From Deltaproteobacteria bacterium (GTDB taxonomy: Bacteria > Desulfobacterota > Dissulfuribacteria > Dissulfuribacterales > QOAL01), in NCBI GenBank assembly GCA_024275145.1, contig JAJRZR010000027.1, positions 1-61,470 of the forward strand: a DNA stretch of 61,470 nt. The letters run 5' to 3'. The notes under the pieces are model-generated. The model was not told where the DNA came from, searched no databases, and saw nothing but the letters and a program-made list of their open reading frames with translations. This document shows, one piece after another, positions 9,219 through 19,167 of the stretch. Positions within the stretch are counted from its first letter, which is position 1; each line of letters opens with the position of its first letter. The translations under genes were made by a program, and so were the position numbers.

Positions 9219-11189
9219 GTGGATCCAAATACCATAATACTGGGAACCGCCGGCCATATCGACCATGGGAAGACCACCCTCGTCAAGGCCTTGACAGGCA
9301 CCGATACGGACCGCCTGAAGGAGGAAAAGGAAAGAGGCATAACCATAGAACTTGGTTTTGCTCACCTGAACCTGCCCTCAGGCAGGAGGCTTGGCGTGGT
9401 GGATGTGCCAGGCCATGAGCGTTTTGTGAAGAACATGGTGGCCGGTGCCATGGGCATGGACCTGGTGATCCTGGTTGTGGCCGCCGATGAGGGGGTGATG
9501 CCCCAGACCAAGGAGCATCTTGAGATCTGTCAACTGCTCGGGGTGAAGAGCGGAATCGTCGTCCTTACCAAAAAGGACATGGTAGACGAGGAATGGCTGG
9601 AGCTCGTGAGCGATGACGTCAGGGGCTTCCTCGCAGGCACTTTCCTCGAGGGTGCCCCGGTGGTTGCCGTGTCTTCGACTACTGGAGAAGGCCTCGACAG
9701 GCTTTTGGAGATCCTTGATCGTTGTGCTGGCCAGGTCGTTCCCAGACGGCCCGTGGGTCCCTACCGCCTGCCTGTGGACAGGGTCTTTGTGATAAAGGGT
9801 TTTGGAACGGTAGTGACCGGGACTTCCATTTCGGGGAAGATAGGGGTTGGTGAGGAGGTGACGATATATCCGCCTGGTATCGGTGCCAAGGTGCGCGGCA
9901 TACAGGTCCACGGCCAGGAGAGCCAGGAGGCAAGGCCGGGGATGCGCACTGCCCTCAACCTTCAAGGGGTGAGCAAGGACGATGTAAGGCGGGGGGACGT
10001 AATAGCATCCCCTGGTTCCCTGAGGCCCAGTTATTTGCTGGACCTGGAGCTTACGTATCTTCAGAGTGCCGAAAGGCCCCTCAAATACAGAAGCCCTGTC
10101 AGGTTCCATGCAGGGACCACCGAGGTGATAGGGAGGATACTGTTGAGGGGGGATGAACTCCTGCCTGGTTCCAGTTCCTATGTCCAGATCAAGCTTGAGG
10201 AGCCGGTGGCCGTCCTTCCTGGTGACCGTTACGTGGTCAGGAGTTATTCACCAATCCGGACCATAGGCGGGGGAAGGGTCCTGCATCCACTGCCAAGGAA
10301 AAGGAAGAGGACCAGGCAGGACCTGTGGGACGAGATGGATGTCCTTGCCAATGGAAGTCCTGCGGAGTTGCTGGAATATCATCTGGCCAGGGCAGGGGTG
10401 AGGGGCCTTGGTGCCCCGGAGCTTTCGATGCGGACTGGGATATATGGCAAGGCATTCAAACGGGAGATCGATCACCTGCTCGGATCCAGGAAGGCGGTGC
10501 GTTTCGAGGCCGACGGTCCTATCATCCACGGCCGGGTATACGAGGGTTTGAAGGAAGACATCCTTGGAATCCTTGAGGCATATCACAGGGACAATCCACT
10601 GGTACAAGGGCTTTCCAAGGAAGAGTTGAGGTCCAGGCTCTTTCCATCTCTTACTGGTGCCAGGCGTCCGGTACAGCCCATGTCTCAACAGGCAGGGAAG
10701 GCAAACCAGAAACTGTTTCAGCGTTTGCTCCAGGATTTGTCAAGGGACGGTTTACTGGTCCAGGAGCAGGATATCGTAAGGCTTTCATCCCATAAGGTCT
10801 TGTTGAAGGATGAGGAGTCGGATATACGCCACAGGCTCGAGGAGCTTTTCCGGTCTGCAGGGCTTCAGCCACCATCCAGGAAGGAGGCTGTCACCAAGGC
10901 CGCCAGGGGTGGGGATAGCCGGACGGCAGACGATGTCTTTGAACTCATGGTCAGGGATGGTTCCCTGATAAGGGTCCGTGAGGGGCTGTACTACCATCCC
11001 AGGGTCCTGGAGGACCTCAAACAGACCGTCATAGGTTTCCTCGAGGAACACGGCGAGATGCTTATCACGGATTTCAGGGACCTGTCCGGTGGGCTTTCGA
11101 GAAAATACATGATCCCCATCCTCGAATATCTCGATAACCAGAGAATCACCATCCGTGTAGGTGACAGGCGCAAACTCAGAGGGGCTTGA
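9219..11189 (+). CDS. selB: selenocysteine-specific elongation factor SelB
   Basis: This 656-residue GTPase delivers selenocysteyl-tRNA to UGA codons marked by a SECIS element. The G domain (1-180) shows [10 protein letters not shown], the switch segment RGITIEL, DVPGHE, and the TKKD form of the NKXD motif. Two beta-barrel domains follow, then a C-terminal winged-helix array (about 390-656) that binds SECIS RNA, as in SelB rather than EF-Tu. GTG 9219 follows the metG stop by three bases. No selA, selC or selD is visible nearby. Its presence predicts selenoproteins elsewhere in the genome. Confidence 0.95.
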   Translation: MDPNTIILGTAGHIDHGKTTLVKALTGTDTDRLKEEKERGITIELGFAHLNLPSGRRLGVVDVPGHERFVKNMVAGAMGMDLVILVVAADEGVMPQTKEHLEICQLLGVKSGIVVLTKKDMVDEEWLELVSDDVRGFLAGTFLEGAPVVAVSSTTGEGLDRLLEILDRCAGQVVPRRPVGPYRLPVDRVFVIKGFGTVVTGTSISGKIGVGEEVTIYPPGIGAKVRGIQVHGQESQEARPGMRTALNLQGVSKDDVRRGDVIASPGSLRPSYLLDLELTYLQSAERPLKYRSPVRFHAGTTEVIGRILLRGDELLPGSSSYVQIKLEEPVAVLPGDRYVVRSYSPIRTIGGGRVLHPLPRKRKRTRQDLWDEMDVLANGSPAELLEYHLARAGVRGLGAPELSMRTGIYGKAFKREIDHLLGSRKAVRFEADGPIIHGRVYEGLKEDILGILEAYHRDNPLVQGLSKEELRSRLFPSLTGARRPVQPMSQQAGKANQKLFQRLLQDLSRDGLLVQEQDIVRLSSHKVLLKDEESDIRHRLEELFRSAGLQPPSRKEAVTKAARGGDSRTADDVFELMVRDGSLIRVREGLYYHPRVLEDLKQTVIGFLEEHGEMLITDFRDLSGGLSRKYMIPILEYLDNQRITIRVGDRRKLRGA

Positions 11190-11193
11190 AAAG

Positions 11194-12765
11194 TTGTCGA
11201 AGCAGTCTGGCAAAGATCCTCTGCCCGACCGCCCGTCCGGTTCGGACTTTCTGGTAACCTTCGAGCTCGTCCCGGCCAGGGCGTCTAAGGGCAAGGCCGT
11301 GGACCAGATATTGGCATTTGCCAGGGATGCCGCCGAGGGTGGGATAATCAGCGCCCTGTCCATAACGGATAACGCTGGTGGCCATACAGCCCTTTCCCCT
11401 GTGTCCCTTGGGGTGGAGATCAAGGCCATGGGGATCGAGCCCATCATTCATTTTTCCTGCAAGGACAAAAACCGCAATATCATAGAGAGCCAGTTGTTCG
11501 AACTGGATCGTTCGGGCCTCAAAAGCCTGCTTGTGCTCACCGGTGATTATCCCAGGTATGGTTACAATGGTAATGCCAAACCGGTATTCGATCTGGACTC
11601 GGTTCAGGTCCTTGGGCTTCTTGAAGAGATGCGCAAGGGCATGGTGGTGGATCCCAGGGCACCTGGCGGGGGTGTCAGGCTGCCCGCACTTGATTTCAAC
11701 GCAGGATGCGTGGTCTCGCCCTTCAAACGGCTACAGGCAGAGCTTATTCCACAGTATCTGAAGCTTAAGAAAAAGATAGCGGCCGGTGCCAGGTTCGTTA
11801 TTACCCAGATGGGCTTCGATGTAAGAAAATACCAGGAACTCAGGCTATTCATGGACCAGGAATCCCTCGACAGGCCCCTCATTGGAACGGTCTTCGTGCC
11901 GAACTCAGGTCTTGCCAGGCTGTTGAACAGGGGAGTAGTTCCAGGTTGTGTTCTTCCTGGCAGGCTCTTGAGGCAGATAGAGGATGAAGTGGCAGGATCT
12001 GGAGACAGGGGCCTTGGCGCCCGGCTGAAAAGGGCAGGCCGTTTGATAGCAATACTAAAGGGAATAGGCTATCAGGGGGTCCATATCAGCGGGCCGGAGA
12101 TTTCCCATTCTCATGTGGCATGGATGATAGACTATGCCAGGGATATAGGGGATAACTGGCCCGAATACGTCCCTGAATTCCTTTTTCCAGAAGAGTGGCA
12201 ATATTGGTACTTTCCCGAAGACCCGGCAACAGGTCTCAATCTCATTCCTGAATCCTGCGAGTCGATAGACAGCCGTATCCCTGATACCGCCTCCTTGAAG
12301 GAGTTCGTCTCCCCGGGCCTGTGGCTGGGCTTGTTGATACATTGGATGTTCTTCGAACCGGGCAAGGGGGCTTACCACAAGATGAACGCAGCGGCCGCGG
12401 GTATCGAAGGCTCCATGGCCGAGGAGGTCCTGTCGTCCTTTGAATATCTGTGCAAGGAATTGCTCTATGATTGCAGGCGTTGTGGGGACTGTTTCCTGGC
12501 AGAGATGGCGTTTCTCTGTCCCCAGTCCAAGTGTGCCAAGTACCTCGTTAATGGACCTTGTGGCGGCAGCAGGGATGGCTGGTGTGAGGTCTGGCCTGGG
12601 CGGCGCCGGTGCATATATGTGCGGATCTTCGAGAGATTGAAGATGCTTAAGGGGGTTGGCAGCCTCAAGGAGTCCATAGTGCCTCCCAGGAACTGGGCAC
12701 TTTCAGAAACATCTTCCTGGTTGAATTTCTATCTTGGAAGAGATCATCGTAAGCTCGAAAAATAA
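11194..12765 (+). CDS. metF: methylenetetrahydrofolate reductase, MetF-MetV fusion
   Basis: This protein of about 523 residues reduces methylene-tetrahydrofolate to methyl-tetrahydrofolate. The N-terminal part is a MetF-type TIM barrel (FELVPAR near the start, then LLVLTGDYP and FVITQMGFDV). The last 110 residues are a MetV-like cysteine-rich domain with CRRCGDC, LCPQSKC and GPCGG, expected to hold iron-sulfur or zinc centres and to take up electrons. In acetogens MetF and MetV are separate subunits. The start is uncertain: TTG 11194 has AGAGGGG nine bases ahead and follows the selB stop, while GTG 11161 would overlap selB by 29 bases. The methyl branch of the Wood-Ljungdahl pathway is a likely context, but no partner gene is present here. 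Confidence 0.88.
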   Translation: MSKQSGKDPLPDRPSGSDFLVTFELVPARASKGKAVDQILAFARDAAEGGIISALSITDNAGGHTALSPVSLGVEIKAMGIEPIIHFSCKDKNRNIIESQLFELDRSGLKSLLVLTGDYPRYGYNGNAKPVFDLDSVQVLGLLEEMRKGMVVDPRAPGGGVRLPALDFNAGCVVSPFKRLQAELIPQYLKLKKKIAAGARFVITQMGFDVRKYQELRLFMDQESLDRPLIGTVFVPNSGLARLLNRGVVPGCVLPGRLLRQIEDEVAGSGDRGLGARLKRAGRLIAILKGIGYQGVHISGPEISHSHVAWMIDYARDIGDNWPEYVPEFLFPEEWQYWYFPEDPATGLNLIPESCESIDSRIPDTASLKEFVSPGLWLGLLIHWMFFEPGKGAYHKMNAAAAGIEGSMAEEVLSSFEYLCKELLYDCRRCGDCFLAEMAFLCPQSKCAKYLVNGPCGGSRDGWCEVWPGRRRCIYVRIFERLKMLKGVGSLKESIVPPRNWALSETSSWLNFYLGRDHRKLEK

Positions 12766-13254
12766 CGGCCTGCCCATCCATCTCCTGATGTCCAGTCATC
12801 CACGGGTAAGCATACCAGTATAAGCAATTATCCCAGCCCTTCAGTCTGCCTGGCCGTTGTACAGGCGCATCCCCGGGTATGAGATACGGCCCGTTTGCCT
12901 TTCCTGAAACGCAGGGTTTCCGTGAGCATACGAGTCCTTGCCCACCTTAGGGTGTTTTTCTTGTCTGGCATCTAAAGTGCATGAATCCAATCATTGGACA
13001 GCGTGATCGAGGTTGGGCAGGGGTAATTTTTCCTTCGCATGGGTGTTTTCGGGCAATTTGTGTGATCCCAGGGGGCTGCTTAAAAAATCAGTTGACAAGA
13101 TAAATGTTTAGGTGAATTCATCCGAATTGGAACCTTGTGTTTTTTGTATTGAGAAAAAATATACACCAAAACCAGGGATGTTTTTTCCCCGTATCCCTGG
13201 TATGCCTGTTTGGCAGGCAGGGAATTTTGGCCAGCTCTACCGAGGAAGATCAGG
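12766..13254. promoter_or_regulatory. 489-bp non-coding leader of the aminotransferase gene
   Basis: No gene is seen. TTGTACAGGC (12857-12866) with GTATGAGA after it, CCTTAGGGT (12945-12953) and AGTGCATGA (12976-12984) repeat, in the same order, blocks found in the sufC leader at 24-34, 132-140 and 188-196. A TTGACA box at 13092-13097 could be a -35 element, but the matching -10 is weak. Two hairpins lie just before the gene: 13171-13201 and 13204-13218. Confidence 0.4.
13171..13218 (+). promoter_or_regulatory. paired hairpins in the aminotransferase leader
   Basis: ACCAGGGAT (13171-13179) pairs with ATCCCTGGT (13193-13201), and GCCTG with CAGGC (13204-13208 and 13214-13218). The loop of the first holds a T-run rather than having one after the stem, so it is not a standard terminator. 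It may be a 5' leader structure of the gene starting at 13255. Confidence 0.35.
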
Positions 13255-14451
13255 ATGACTGAATTAAGGAAGGTTTTTCCATCAAGACGTACCGAACATA
13301 TCGCCTATGCTATAAGGGATATCCTCCAGGTAGCCCATGAAAGACAGGAAGCAGGGGGGGATCTTCTCTATCTCAATATCGGGGATCCTGTCCTTTTTGG
13401 TTTCCATACCCCCAAGCACCTGGAAGACGCAGCCTATGAAGCTATGCTCCAGGGCCACACGGGTTATTCTGCTTCGGAAGGGGTTCCCGAGGCAGTAGAG
13501 GCCATCAGAAAGGAGGTTGTAGGTAAGGGCATTGAGCCCCACGAGATCCTTGTCACCACAGGGGCCAGTGAAGCCATAGATTTCGCCCTCTCGGCCCTTG
13601 TGAACAAGGGTGAGAATGTGCTCGTGCCATCGCCGGGTTATCCATTGTACAATGCCCTTCTCAGCCGGCTCATTGGTGAACCTCGTCCCTATGCACTCGA
13701 TGAAGACAACGACTGGCAACCGGATATCGATCATATGGCCAGCCAGATTGATGACAAGACCAGGGCCATCGTAATTATAAACCCGAATAATCCTACAGGG
13801 GCGGTCTATAGCGAGGATACGCTGCGCAGGGTTGTCGAACTCGCCAGACGCTACAACCTGGTGATATTGAGCGATGAAATATACGACAAGCTTATATTGA
13901 ATGGGAAACAGCACATAAGTATTGCATCCCTTGACAAGGAACTGCCCATGGTCACATTCAATGGGTTATCCAAGAGTTACCTGGCCCCGGGTTTTCGTAT
14001 CGGTTGGTCAGTGGTAAGCGGTGCCCCTGAACTGGTAGAGGACTATACCGAGGCCATGAGGAAGCTGGCACGTGCCAGGCTTTGCGCCTCCCATCCGAAA
14101 CAATTCGCCATACCGGTTGCCTTGAACGGCAATCAGCAACATGTGATAGAAACCAGAAAGAAGTTGAAGGCCCGCCGGGATCTTACGGTTGACCGGCTGA
14201 ATGCAATTCCGGGTATATCCTGCCAGAGACCTGATGGGGCATTTTATGCCTTTCCAAGGATAGAACTCGACGTGAGGGATGAGGATTTCGTCAAGGACCT
14301 CATAAGGGAGACGGGAGTGGTGGTGGTCCATGGCAGTGGGTTCGGAGAGCTGCCGGCAACCCCCCATTTTCGTCTTGTCTTTTTACCTGAAGAATCGGTG
14401 CTGAACGAGGCCTATGACAGGATAGAGGCCTACATGAAAAGGCACTATTAG
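13255..14451 (+). CDS. class I/II aminotransferase, AlaA-like
   Basis: This 398-residue fold-type I PLP enzyme belongs to the group containing alanine and aspartate aminotransferases, and overall resembles AlaA/YfbQ. The PLP lysine lies in NGLSKSYLAPGFRIGW, the cofactor-contacting motif in NPNNPTGAVY, and a further Asp in ILSDEIYDKL. ATG 13255 has GAGGAAG six bases before it; a longer frame back to 13210 lacks a site. It stands alone, with a long leader and a convergent gene downstream. The amino donor and keto acid cannot be read from sequence alone. Confidence 0.9.
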   Translation: MTELRKVFPSRRTEHIAYAIRDILQVAHERQEAGGDLLYLNIGDPVLFGFHTPKHLEDAAYEAMLQGHTGYSASEGVPEAVEAIRKEVVGKGIEPHEILVTTGASEAIDFALSALVNKGENVLVPSPGYPLYNALLSRLIGEPRPYALDEDNDWQPDIDHMASQIDDKTRAIVIINPNNPTGAVYSEDTLRRVVELARRYNLVILSDEIYDKLILNGKQHISIASLDKELPMVTFNGLSKSYLAPGFRIGWSVVSGAPELVEDYTEAMRKLARARLCASHPKQFAIPVALNGNQQHVIETRKKLKARRDLTVDRLNAIPGISCQRPDGAFYAFPRIELDVRDEDFVKDLIRETGVVVVHGSGFGELPATPHFRLVFLPEESVLNEAYDRIEAYMKRHY

Positions 14452-14501
14452 TTGGCGAGGGTCATTCCCCGTTTGCCTTGGGTCCGCTGGAAACGCCTGG
14501 G

Positions 14502-15158
14502 TTAGTGGGCCGATATCAGATCGGCCATCCTGACGATTATATTGGAGAGCCCCTGGACCGGGGAAGGGGCCGGTCGGAAGGGGCTGTTGCCAAGGGGGGA
14601 AAATTTTGCCGGTTCAGGGGTCAGATCGGTTTCCCCGTATATGTGCCAGAGCGTTGTCCCGGTCCTGGCACTTGTTACCTTGAGGTCAAGTGCTATCCGT
14701 CCCCTTGAGTTGCCGGAGGGATATAATATCACGGGTATTTCGCCTGTTATTATGAAATCGAATCTGTCTTGCAACCCTGCATACACCTTGTCTTCCGTAC
14801 GGCCGCCGGGTCTTTTTTCGAATTTCAGCGTGCCGAAGACCCCTTTTTTGATGAACAGATCCTGGACCAACCTTGTTGCCGCCACGGACCAGTTATCAGG
14901 ATAGTTTCGTGGACAACTCAAGGGTAACAGTATGGCCTGGTACCTTGACATGTTGATCGGCTGTCTTGGCGCAGCAAATACGTTGATCCTTGGGATGGGA
15001 CTCCTTACTGGTTCCGGTGTCAGGATCTCGGGCTGCGGGTTGATGGCGCTACATCCAGGCAACAGGATAAACAGGATGGTTAAGAGGCGGCTGACAATCG
15101 TCCCTGTCCTATGGAACAGGAACGTGTCGCGCCTTGTGGCATTTTTTTCGGTTACCAT
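14502..15158 (-). CDS. predicted lipoprotein of unknown function
   Basis: The product is about 218 residues with a basic N terminus, a hydrophobic stretch and a lipobox ending in ILLPGC, so it is predicted to be lipid-anchored in the envelope. The remainder has alternating beta-strand pattern (QAILLPL, FDFIITGEI, IALDLKVTSARTGTTLWH), reminiscent of periplasmic lipoproteins that sense or bind outer-membrane components. That comparison is loose. The start is ATG 15158, overlapping the trmFO stop by seven bases; TTG 15182 is an alternative. It is the second gene of a leftward pair with trmFO. Confidence 0.75.
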   Translation of the reverse strand: MVTEKNATRRDTFLFHRTGTIVSRLLTILFILLPGCSAINPQPEILTPEPVRSPIPRINVFAAPRQPINMSRYQAILLPLSCPRNYPDNWSVAATRLVQDLFIKKGVFGTLKFEKRPGGRTEDKVYAGLQDRFDFIITGEIPVILYPSGNSRGRIALDLKVTSARTGTTLWHIYGETDLTPEPAKFSPLGNSPFRPAPSPVQGLSNIIVRMADLISAH

Positions 15159-16471
15159 ATCTTTTGCAAAAAATCCCTCCAAGCATTGAGCGCTCTGGCA
15201 GCATAGGCCTCTCCCCTTGCCCTTTTCGGAAGCCTTTTGGCAAGCCTTGGGAATAGGCCAAAGTTTATATTCATGGGCTGGAACCTGTCAGGATCGGCCT
15301 GTGTTATATGGTTGATCAGCGCGCCGTGGGCGGTTTCCGGGGGCGGGACCGTGGGTTCGAGGCCATTGATCATCCTCGCGGCATTTATGCCTGCAAGCCA
15401 CCCCATGGCCGTGGATTCTATGTATCCTTCCACCCCGCTTACCTGGCCTGCCAGGAGCAGATCCTGGCGGCTCTTTAGTTGCAGGGTGGGCGTTAATACC
15501 CTCGGGGCGCAGACAAAGGTATTCCGGTGTATGCTGCCCAGGCGTACGAATTCCGCCCTTTCCAGGCCCGGTATCATCCTGAAGATTCGTTCCTGTTCCC
15601 TCCATTTCAATTTCGTTTGGAAACCGACCATGTTGTACATGCTTCCACCGATATCCTCTTGCCTTAGCTGGACCACTGCATAGGGTTCTGCTCGTGAACG
15701 CGGGTCGACAAGGCCGACCGGCTTCATGGGACCGAATCTCAGGGTTTCGGTGCCTCTAGCCGCCATCACCTCAACAGGCAGGCATCCCTCGAAGTAGGCA
15801 GCCCTTTCGAATTCCCTGAGGGGCACCTTGTCCCCGGAAAGCATGGCCGAGATGAATCCAAGGTAGGTCGCCTTATCCATAGGACAATTCAAATAATCTC
15901 CTTTTCCAGGAGGGCCGTAGCGGGACTGGCGGAAAACCACCTGGTAATCTATGGAATCTGCCAGTATGATCGGGGCGATGGCATCATAAAAGTACAGGTA
16001 TTCCTCCCCGACTACGGACTTGAGCTCCCTTGACAGGGCCCTTGATGTGAGCGGACCCGTGGCGAGTATGGTAATACCCGTGGCAGGAAGGCTAGTAACC
16101 TCCTCCCTTATGACAGAAATGGATGGATGTCCTTCTATGAGTGCGGTGATCCCTTGGGAAAATTGTTACCTGTCCACGGCAAGGGCCTTTCCTGCGGGTA
16201 CCCGTGTCTTTTCTGCCACATCCATGAGGAGTGAGCCGGCAATGCGCATCTCTTCCTTCAAGAGGCCAGCAGCCGAATTGGTTGCATCAGAGCGCAGCGA
16301 GTTGCTGCAAACCAGTTCCGCAAGGCCGGGATTCCTGTGGGCCGGTGAAAACTTCACGGGCTTCATTTCATAGAGGTGTACGGTTACGCCCCTTTTGGCT
16401 GCCTGCCAGGCGGCTTCACAGCCGGCAAGGCCACCGCCTATTATGTTCAGTGTAATCTGTCTGGACGTCAT
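15152..16471 (-). pseudogene. trmFO: tRNA methyltransferase TrmFO, interrupted by one TAA
   Basis: The frame of 440 codons matches TrmFO, the folate- and FAD-dependent enzyme that makes 5-methyluridine at position 54 of tRNA. The N-terminal part (16166-16471) has the FAD motif [12 protein letters not shown], then [16 protein letters not shown]. The remainder runs through TGPLTS, YLYFYDAIAP, YLNCPM, FEGCLPVEVMA, FGPMKPVGL, VQLRQED and GVEGYIES to the usual end. A single TAA at 16166-16168 falls where most family members have a codon between AVDR and FS. No frameshift exists: both sides are in the same frame. It may be a real nonsense mutation or a base error; if real, the product would be a 101-residue stub. 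UGA recoding by SelB cannot rescue a TAA. Confidence 0.88.
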
Positions 16472-16612
16472 GGTTTCTATCGATTAATTTATCGTGATAC
16501 ATAGCAGTTGACAGGCTTGATGCCCGGCAACGCAGTGAATGCATCCCCTGTGACCACATACTGTTTCCTGGGTGGAATTCGAACGATTCTCCAGAGAGGG
16601 ACTGGTGCCAGC

Positions 16613-18994
16613 ATGTACACATATTTGTTTCTCTATTCGATCCTCTCCATCCCGGTGGTCCTTAGCTATTACTATAGCTTTTCAAAAAACCAAGGGTGGC
16701 TTGCAAGCTCGCTTCTGTTCACCTTCCTTGTTTCCTTTTCCGTATTGTCTGCCAGTGCAAGGGTCAGGGCCAGGACCAGAAGGTTTTTACTGGCATGGTT
16801 GCCATTGTTTTTGATCTTCTTTTTTGAAATCTTACAGTTTTTGTCCTTCTATTTCCAGGGGACAGGCTTCAACGACCGTTTCTTTTTCCATTTTTCCATA
16901 AATTCCCTGTCAGAGGCATGGCGTGCCTATTATACCCTGGTCTTGGGTGCCGGGGTGCTATTCGGGCTTTTCTGTATGCTGCTCTACCTTTGTGTAAAGA
17001 AGAGACCCTTTGGTTCGGTGCCTGTCTGTTTCTCCTTGTGTTCCCTGGCTATCTTGCCATTTTTGCATTCCCCTGTAAGGGATTTTGCCCGATATGCCCT
17101 GGCCGATGCCGCCAGCAGGGTTGATGGCTCCAGGTTGTCCCTGGGGCGGTTCAAGGACCTTGGACTCGATGTGAAGGCATTGTCACAAGAGAACATCCAG
17201 GCCACGCCTGGCAGGAACCTGGTGTTGATCTATCTTGAAAGCCTCGAGAGGCTGTATCTGGATGGCAACGTATTCAAGGACCTGGCGCCCCACACAAACA
17301 GGCTTCTTGAGGATGGCTTCTCCTTTACCAATATACATCAGGTACCTGGCACAGGCTGGACCATGGCTGGCATGGTTGCATCCCAGTGCGGTACCCCCCT
17401 TCTTTATGATAATGGCCTGGCCAGTGGCAACAATATAATGCCCAATGGTTTCCTTGGCAGGGCGGTATGCCTGAGTGACGTCCTCAAGAAGGCCAGTTAT
17501 CGCCAGGTATACCTTGGAGGGGCGTCGATAAGGTTTGCAGGTAAGGGGAGTTTCCTAAGGACCCACGGATACGATGAGGTAAAGGGCCTGGACGAGTTGG
17601 AAGGCCGCTTGGCTGACAAGGGTTACAGGACAGGTTGGGGCCTTTACGACGATTCTCTGTTCAAGATTGCAGCCGATGAATACGACAGGCTTGCAAGGCT
17701 TGGCAGGCCCTTCAACCTCACACTCCTTACCCTCGACACCCATCACCCGGATGGACACGCCTCCCGTTCCTGCGCGCCATACAAGTACCTGGATAACACT
17801 ATGCTCGATGCCGTCCACTGCACGGACCAGTTGCTTTACAGGTTCATCGACAGGATTTCAAGGAATCCTGCCTTCAAGGATACTACGGTGGTGTTGATGA
17901 GTGACCACCTGGCGATGAGAAACGTTGCATGGTCCCTTTATCCCAAGGATTATCAGAGGAGGGTGTTCTTTTCCATATTGAATGGAGGGAAAAGGGGGAT
18001 AAGCAACAGAGACGGGACGCACATGGACATTGCCCCTACGATACTGGATGCGCTAAGGGTCCGGCATAACGTTCATTTCCTGGCCGGGAGGGATCTGTTC
18101 GCTGCACCCGGCAAAAGGCCGTTGCCTGATTTTCAAGATCCAAAGATTATCGAAGCCCTGCGATATATCAACTCGAAGTTGTTTTCTGTGATCGATCACT
18201 CATTATGTCCGGGGGGACATCTTGTGAGGTCCACGGGGAACGGGATGATCCGGATTGGCGGGATGATCATACCCCTTTATTATTATGGTATGCCTCTGCC
18301 TGCCAAACGGTTCCAGCAGGACATGGCGGTGATAGCCTTCGTAAACGGGAAGGGAAATATAAGGGAGGCATCGGTAATCCCCGCCTGTTCCCTTCCAGGG
18401 TTTGCGCTTTTGAATCGGAAGGATGCCTTTTTGTTGATAGCCCCTTCCGGGCTGCTTTCCTCCATGGGCATCGATGTCAAGGGAGAAGGCGACCTGCAGG
18501 TATTGTTTCGCAGGCTGGATGGCGCAGTTCTTTTACTCGGGAGCTTTGATTCCATTAACGGTATGGAATTGGACATGTCGAACTGTAGTGATTTGCTGGC
18601 ACCTGTCCCTGATCCGCGCATAATAGCTACCTCTTCCGTTCGTATGGAGGCACTTTGCCGCGGTAAGGGGGATTATGCAGCGATCTACGATGGTGACGCC
18701 GGCAGGATCGATATTCCAGTGTGTATGGTAAATGGCATGTTCTACAGGGTCAGCCTGAGGAAACAGACAGCCTCATTCCGGTTCCGGCTGGGCGATTTTT
18801 CGGCTGTCAGCGTGCCGGTAGACAGGGTGGATCACGGGTATTGCTACGCCTTTTACGGTAACGAGGTCCTAAGTATACCCTCCATCCTGGTCGATGGAGG
18901 CATCTACAAGCACGTTAAGATGAGGCTTGTCTCTGGCAATCCGATAATCTTGGTACCCAGGAGATTGGATATGCACCTATTTGAAGGGGGATGA
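16613..18994 (+). CDS. OpgB-like phosphoglycerol transferase
   Basis: This 793-residue membrane enzyme of the sulfatase/LTA synthase superfamily resembles OpgB/MdoB, which moves phosphoglycerol from phosphatidylglycerol onto periplasmic glucans. Four to five membrane helices occupy about residues 1-170. The catalytic domain follows, with LVLIYLESLERLY, GTGWTMAGMVASQCG (the likely Thr nucleophile), TLDTHHPDGH and VLMSDHLAMRN supplying metal ligands. The C-terminal 240 residues form an extra domain without a clear match. The start is ATG 16613; an upstream GTG/ATG frame back to 16508 is non-membrane and looks spurious. The real acceptor (glucan or another polysaccharide) is unknown. Confidence 0.85.
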   Translation: MYTYLFLYSILSIPVVLSYYYSFSKNQGWLASSLLFTFLVSFSVLSASARVRARTRRFLLAWLPLFLIFFFEILQFLSFYFQGTGFNDRFFFHFSINSLSEAWRAYYTLVLGAGVLFGLFCMLLYLCVKKRPFGSVPVCFSLCSLAILPFLHSPVRDFARYALADAASRVDGSRLSLGRFKDLGLDVKALSQENIQATPGRNLVLIYLESLERLYLDGNVFKDLAPHTNRLLEDGFSFTNIHQVPGTGWTMAGMVASQCGTPLLYDNGLASGNNIMPNGFLGRAVCLSDVLKKASYRQVYLGGASIRFAGKGSFLRTHGYDEVKGLDELEGRLADKGYRTGWGLYDDSLFKIAADEYDRLARLGRPFNLTLLTLDTHHPDGHASRSCAPYKYLDNTMLDAVHCTDQLLYRFIDRISRNPAFKDTTVVLMSDHLAMRNVAWSLYPKDYQRRVFFSILNGGKRGISNRDGTHMDIAPTILDALRVRHNVHFLAGRDLFAAPGKRPLPDFQDPKIIEALRYINSKLFSVIDHSLCPGGHLVRSTGNGMIRIGGMIIPLYYYGMPLPAKRFQQDMAVIAFVNGKGNIREASVIPACSLPGFALLNRKDAFLLIAPSGLLSSMGIDVKGEGDLQVLFRRLDGAVLLLGSFDSINGMELDMSNCSDLLAPVPDPRIIATSSVRMEALCRGKGDYAAIYDGDAGRIDIPVCMVNGMFYRVSLRKQTASFRFRLGDFSAVSVPVDRVDHGYCYAFYGNEVLSIPSILVDGGIYKHVKMRLVSGNPIILVPRRLDMHLFEGG

Positions 18995-19167
18995 TATCCC
19001 TTGCTTGTATCCGTGTAGCTGTTTACTGGGTGCGCATATACAAGGCGTGGTGTAAGCAGGTATACTTCCTCAAGTACTTGGCAGTGCATGGTGGGTACCC
19101 TGCGACCGCATATCCACCAAAAAACAAGATATAGTATCCTTGAGCGAATACGTCGGGTTAAGCCAAA